From Arhodomonas sp051195215 (GTDB taxonomy: Bacteria > Pseudomonadota > Gammaproteobacteria > Nitrococcales > Nitrococcaceae), in the NCBI RefSeq assembly GCF_051195215.1, contig NZ_JBNAZM010000017.1:26624-90623 (forward strand): a DNA stretch of 64,000 nucleotides. The letters run 5' to 3'. Below the pieces are notes generated by a model, which was not told where the DNA came from, did no database searches, and saw only the letters and a program-made list of their open reading frames with translations. Positions 62,693 through 64,000 of the stretch are shown here, piece after piece; position 1 is the stretch's first letter; every line of letters begins with the position of its first letter. The translations under genes and the position numbers were made by a program.

Positions 62693-63555
62693 GACCGTGT
62701 GCCGTACTCCGCTTCGACGTGGACACAGAGTTGTGTTTGCGGGAGGGCGTGGAGCCATTATGTCGAACTGCTGAACGGCACGACGCCCGACTGACCTTCT
62801 TCGTCAATCCGGGACGAGCTATCGATCGCCGCCTGCTCGCCCACGAAACGCTGTTTGCCACCTCGAAAAAGGCTGGGGTTGAGCGCGCCCCCGCCTTTGG
62901 TGCGCTGAGCAAGCTCGGCCGCGCGGAGACGATACGGTTATTGATGACCAACCCCCGCATCTTGCCCCACCAAACCGCCATGGTGCGACGCATCTTGGAT
63001 GGGGGGCACGAAGTCGGCCTGCACGGAGGCCACAACCACGCCACGTGGCAACGAAAGGCAGGCGAATGGAGTCGGGAGCAGCTGACCAGGGAGGTATGCT
63101 GGGGCAAGACTCATCTTGAAGCAGCTGCGGGCGGTCCGGTTCGTTCCTTTGCCTCGCCGGGTTGGAACTCTCCCGATTTATTGCCCGACGTATTGATCGA
63201 GCAGGAATTCGAAGCGATTGCTGACTTTCGTCACCCCAATGCTGGGCCCAAGCGGTTACGGACATCGACAGGATTAATCACTTCCGTACCCAACACCTTG
63301 GCGGGTGAACCCGGCGGTGTCGGCTATTTGGAAACACGGCGAGCCGCAGGACTATCAGACGAGGCGATCCTGGCGGAACTGGATGTAGAGCTAGCTCACC
63401 ATCGCCCATACATATGCCTATACGACCACCCATTCTATGCGGGGCGACATGCAATCGGTCTGTTCGAACGCGTGATGGAGCACGTACTGGCCCACGGATA
63501 CGACGTGATAACGTGTTCTGAAGCAGCATGGCGGACTTTACTAATCCGATCATAG
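62689..63555 (+). CDS. Polysaccharide deacetylase (NodB-like, CE4-type)
   Basis: 288 aa from GTG at 62689, which overlaps the sulfotransferase stop (GTGA); a longer frame from 62659 lies inside the upstream gene. Metal and catalytic motifs are RFDVDTE near the N-terminus and GHEVGLHGGHNH, with SFASPGWN and CLYDHPFYAG further on. It would remove acetyl groups from an amino sugar. No signal peptide is seen, again suggesting a cytoplasmic, lipid-linked substrate shared with the sulfotransferase. Confidence 0.85.
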   Translation: MRPCAVLRFDVDTELCLREGVEPLCRTAERHDARLTFFVNPGRAIDRRLLAHETLFATSKKAGVERAPAFGALSKLGRAETIRLLMTNPRILPHQTAMVRRILDGGHEVGLHGGHNHATWQRKAGEWSREQLTREVCWGKTHLEAAAGGPVRSFASPGWNSPDLLPDVLIEQEFEAIADFRHPNAGPKRLRTSTGLITSVPNTLAGEPGGVGYLETRRAAGLSDEAILAELDVELAHHRPYICLYDHPFYAGRHAIGLFERVMEHVLAHGYDVITCSEAAWRTLLIRS

Positions 63556-64000
63556 GTAGTCCGTTCTGAACAACCTGCTATGCCACGCCCTGCAGTGCGG
63601 GTTCGCGAGCCCAGTCGCAGATGGTGACATCAACGACGGCCAGTAGTGCGGTGAGCATACGGCGCAATAGAGCCGCCATGGCCCGGAGGAGCAGCCGGAT
63701 GTTGTGTCCGGCGGCGACCAGCACCGCATTGAGCGCATCGCCGATGGCGCCTTTCAGGCGGCAACGATCCATGCGGCCATCGGTTTTCATGTGCCCGATC
63801 ACCGCCTCGATGGCACTACGGCGTTTGAGCTCTCGCTTCAAGGTCCGGGTGTTGACCCCGCGGCGCTGACCCGAGCGGAAGATGCTCACCCCGGGGATCT
63901 CGACGCCCTTGTAGCCGCGGTCCACGTAGCAGCGTTTCGTCGCGACACCGCTCAAGATCTCGGCCTGCTCCAGCGTCTCGGCGAGTGTGTGACCGTCGTA
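63556..64000. mobile_element. Right-hand boundary insertion sequence (IS5 group), partial
   Basis: The transposase starts immediately after the deacetylase gene, and its 3' end is 22 nt from the deacetylase stop. The terminal inverted repeat should lie within about 63556-63577, but without the other end it cannot be defined. The insertion marks the edge of the surface-modification cluster. Confidence 0.6.
63578..64000 (-). CDS. IS5-family transposase, C-terminal part (gene continues past the window)
   Basis: 141 codons of an open frame that continues beyond 64000. The sequence contains YDGHTLAETLEQ, VDRGYKG (second catalytic Asp) and RSAIEAVIGHMKTDGRMDRC (catalytic Glu), then the hydrophobic end NAVLVAAGHNIRLLLRAM. 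These are typical of DDE transposases of the IS5 group. The visible part is intact. Confidence 0.88.
   Translation of the reverse strand, partial: YDGHTLAETLEQAEILSGVATKRCYVDRGYKGVEIPGVSIFRSGQRRGVNTRTLKRELKRRSAIEAVIGHMKTDGRMDRCRLKGAIGDALNAVLVAAGHNIRLLLRAMAALLRRMLTALLAVVDVTICDWAREPALQGVA

Overview
The window comes from a high-GC (well above 60 percent) Gram-negative chromosome. The gene set (PilA/PilS/PilR, BamD with a lipobox, RluD, FolE-FolX, an FmdB-AspS pair, a LamB-type porin, SucCD) points to a gammaproteobacterium. A halophilic Ectothiorhodospiraceae- or Halomonas-like lineage is my best guess, but the window has no rRNA or other marker that settles it. I see no tRNA, rRNA or CRISPR array.

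Layout. 1-4.4 kb: end of a valine-catabolism operon (mmsA, acyl-CoA dehydrogenase, enoyl-CoA hydratase, 3-hydroxyisobutyryl-CoA hydrolase). 4.7-6.5 kb: pgeF and an ornithine cyclodeaminase-family gene. 6.8-15.2 kb: a divergent sugar locus. On the minus strand a GtsA-like binding protein, an OmpR-type regulator and a histidine kinase overlap or nearly abut; on the plus strand lies a complete CUT1 sugar ABC transporter. 15.3-24.8 kb: an alpha-glucoside system (LacI-type regulator, LamB-like porin, binding protein, two permeases, GH13 alpha-glucosidase, ATPase), with two palindromic LacI-type operators between the porin and the transporter. 25-33 kb: a membrane-anchored beta-helix protein, a GT4 glycosyltransferase with a six-hairpin glycosidase-like protein and a nitroreductase, and a diguanylate cyclase. 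33-35 kb: folE-folX and a rhodanese. 35.6-39 kb: a fused indolepyruvate ferredoxin oxidoreductase. 39-54 kb: mostly housekeeping genes (peroxidase-related protein, LysE exporter, DUF192, Aer-like receptor, aspS, fmdB, DUF1614, SDR, rluD, bamD, P-II, nadE, sucDC). 54.5-63.6 kb: pilS-pilR, a sigma-54 promoter, pilA, and downstream a visibly less GC-rich surface-modification cluster (GT-C/TPR membrane protein, polyprenol-phosphate-type GT2, sulfotransferase remnant, sulfotransferase, polysaccharide deacetylase). A partial IS5-type element closes the window.

Non-coding structure is rich. Two copies of a MITE-like element with about 28-bp inverted ends lie exactly at the 3' ends of genes, and their ends supply the in-frame Tyr-stop codons of both host genes. 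A family of 7-bp-periodic repeats (ACTTG/CAAGT type) sits downstream of genes at five places. A large nested inverted-repeat element and a 27-bp-stem hairpin lie inside the sugar-transport operon.

The most promising candidate for an undescribed system is the block just downstream of pilA. It looks like a self-contained type IV pilin or surface-glycan modification pathway: lipid-linked sugar synthesis, GT-C transfer, N-deacetylation and sulfation. Second is the two-component system whose operon carries its own orphan sugar-binding protein.
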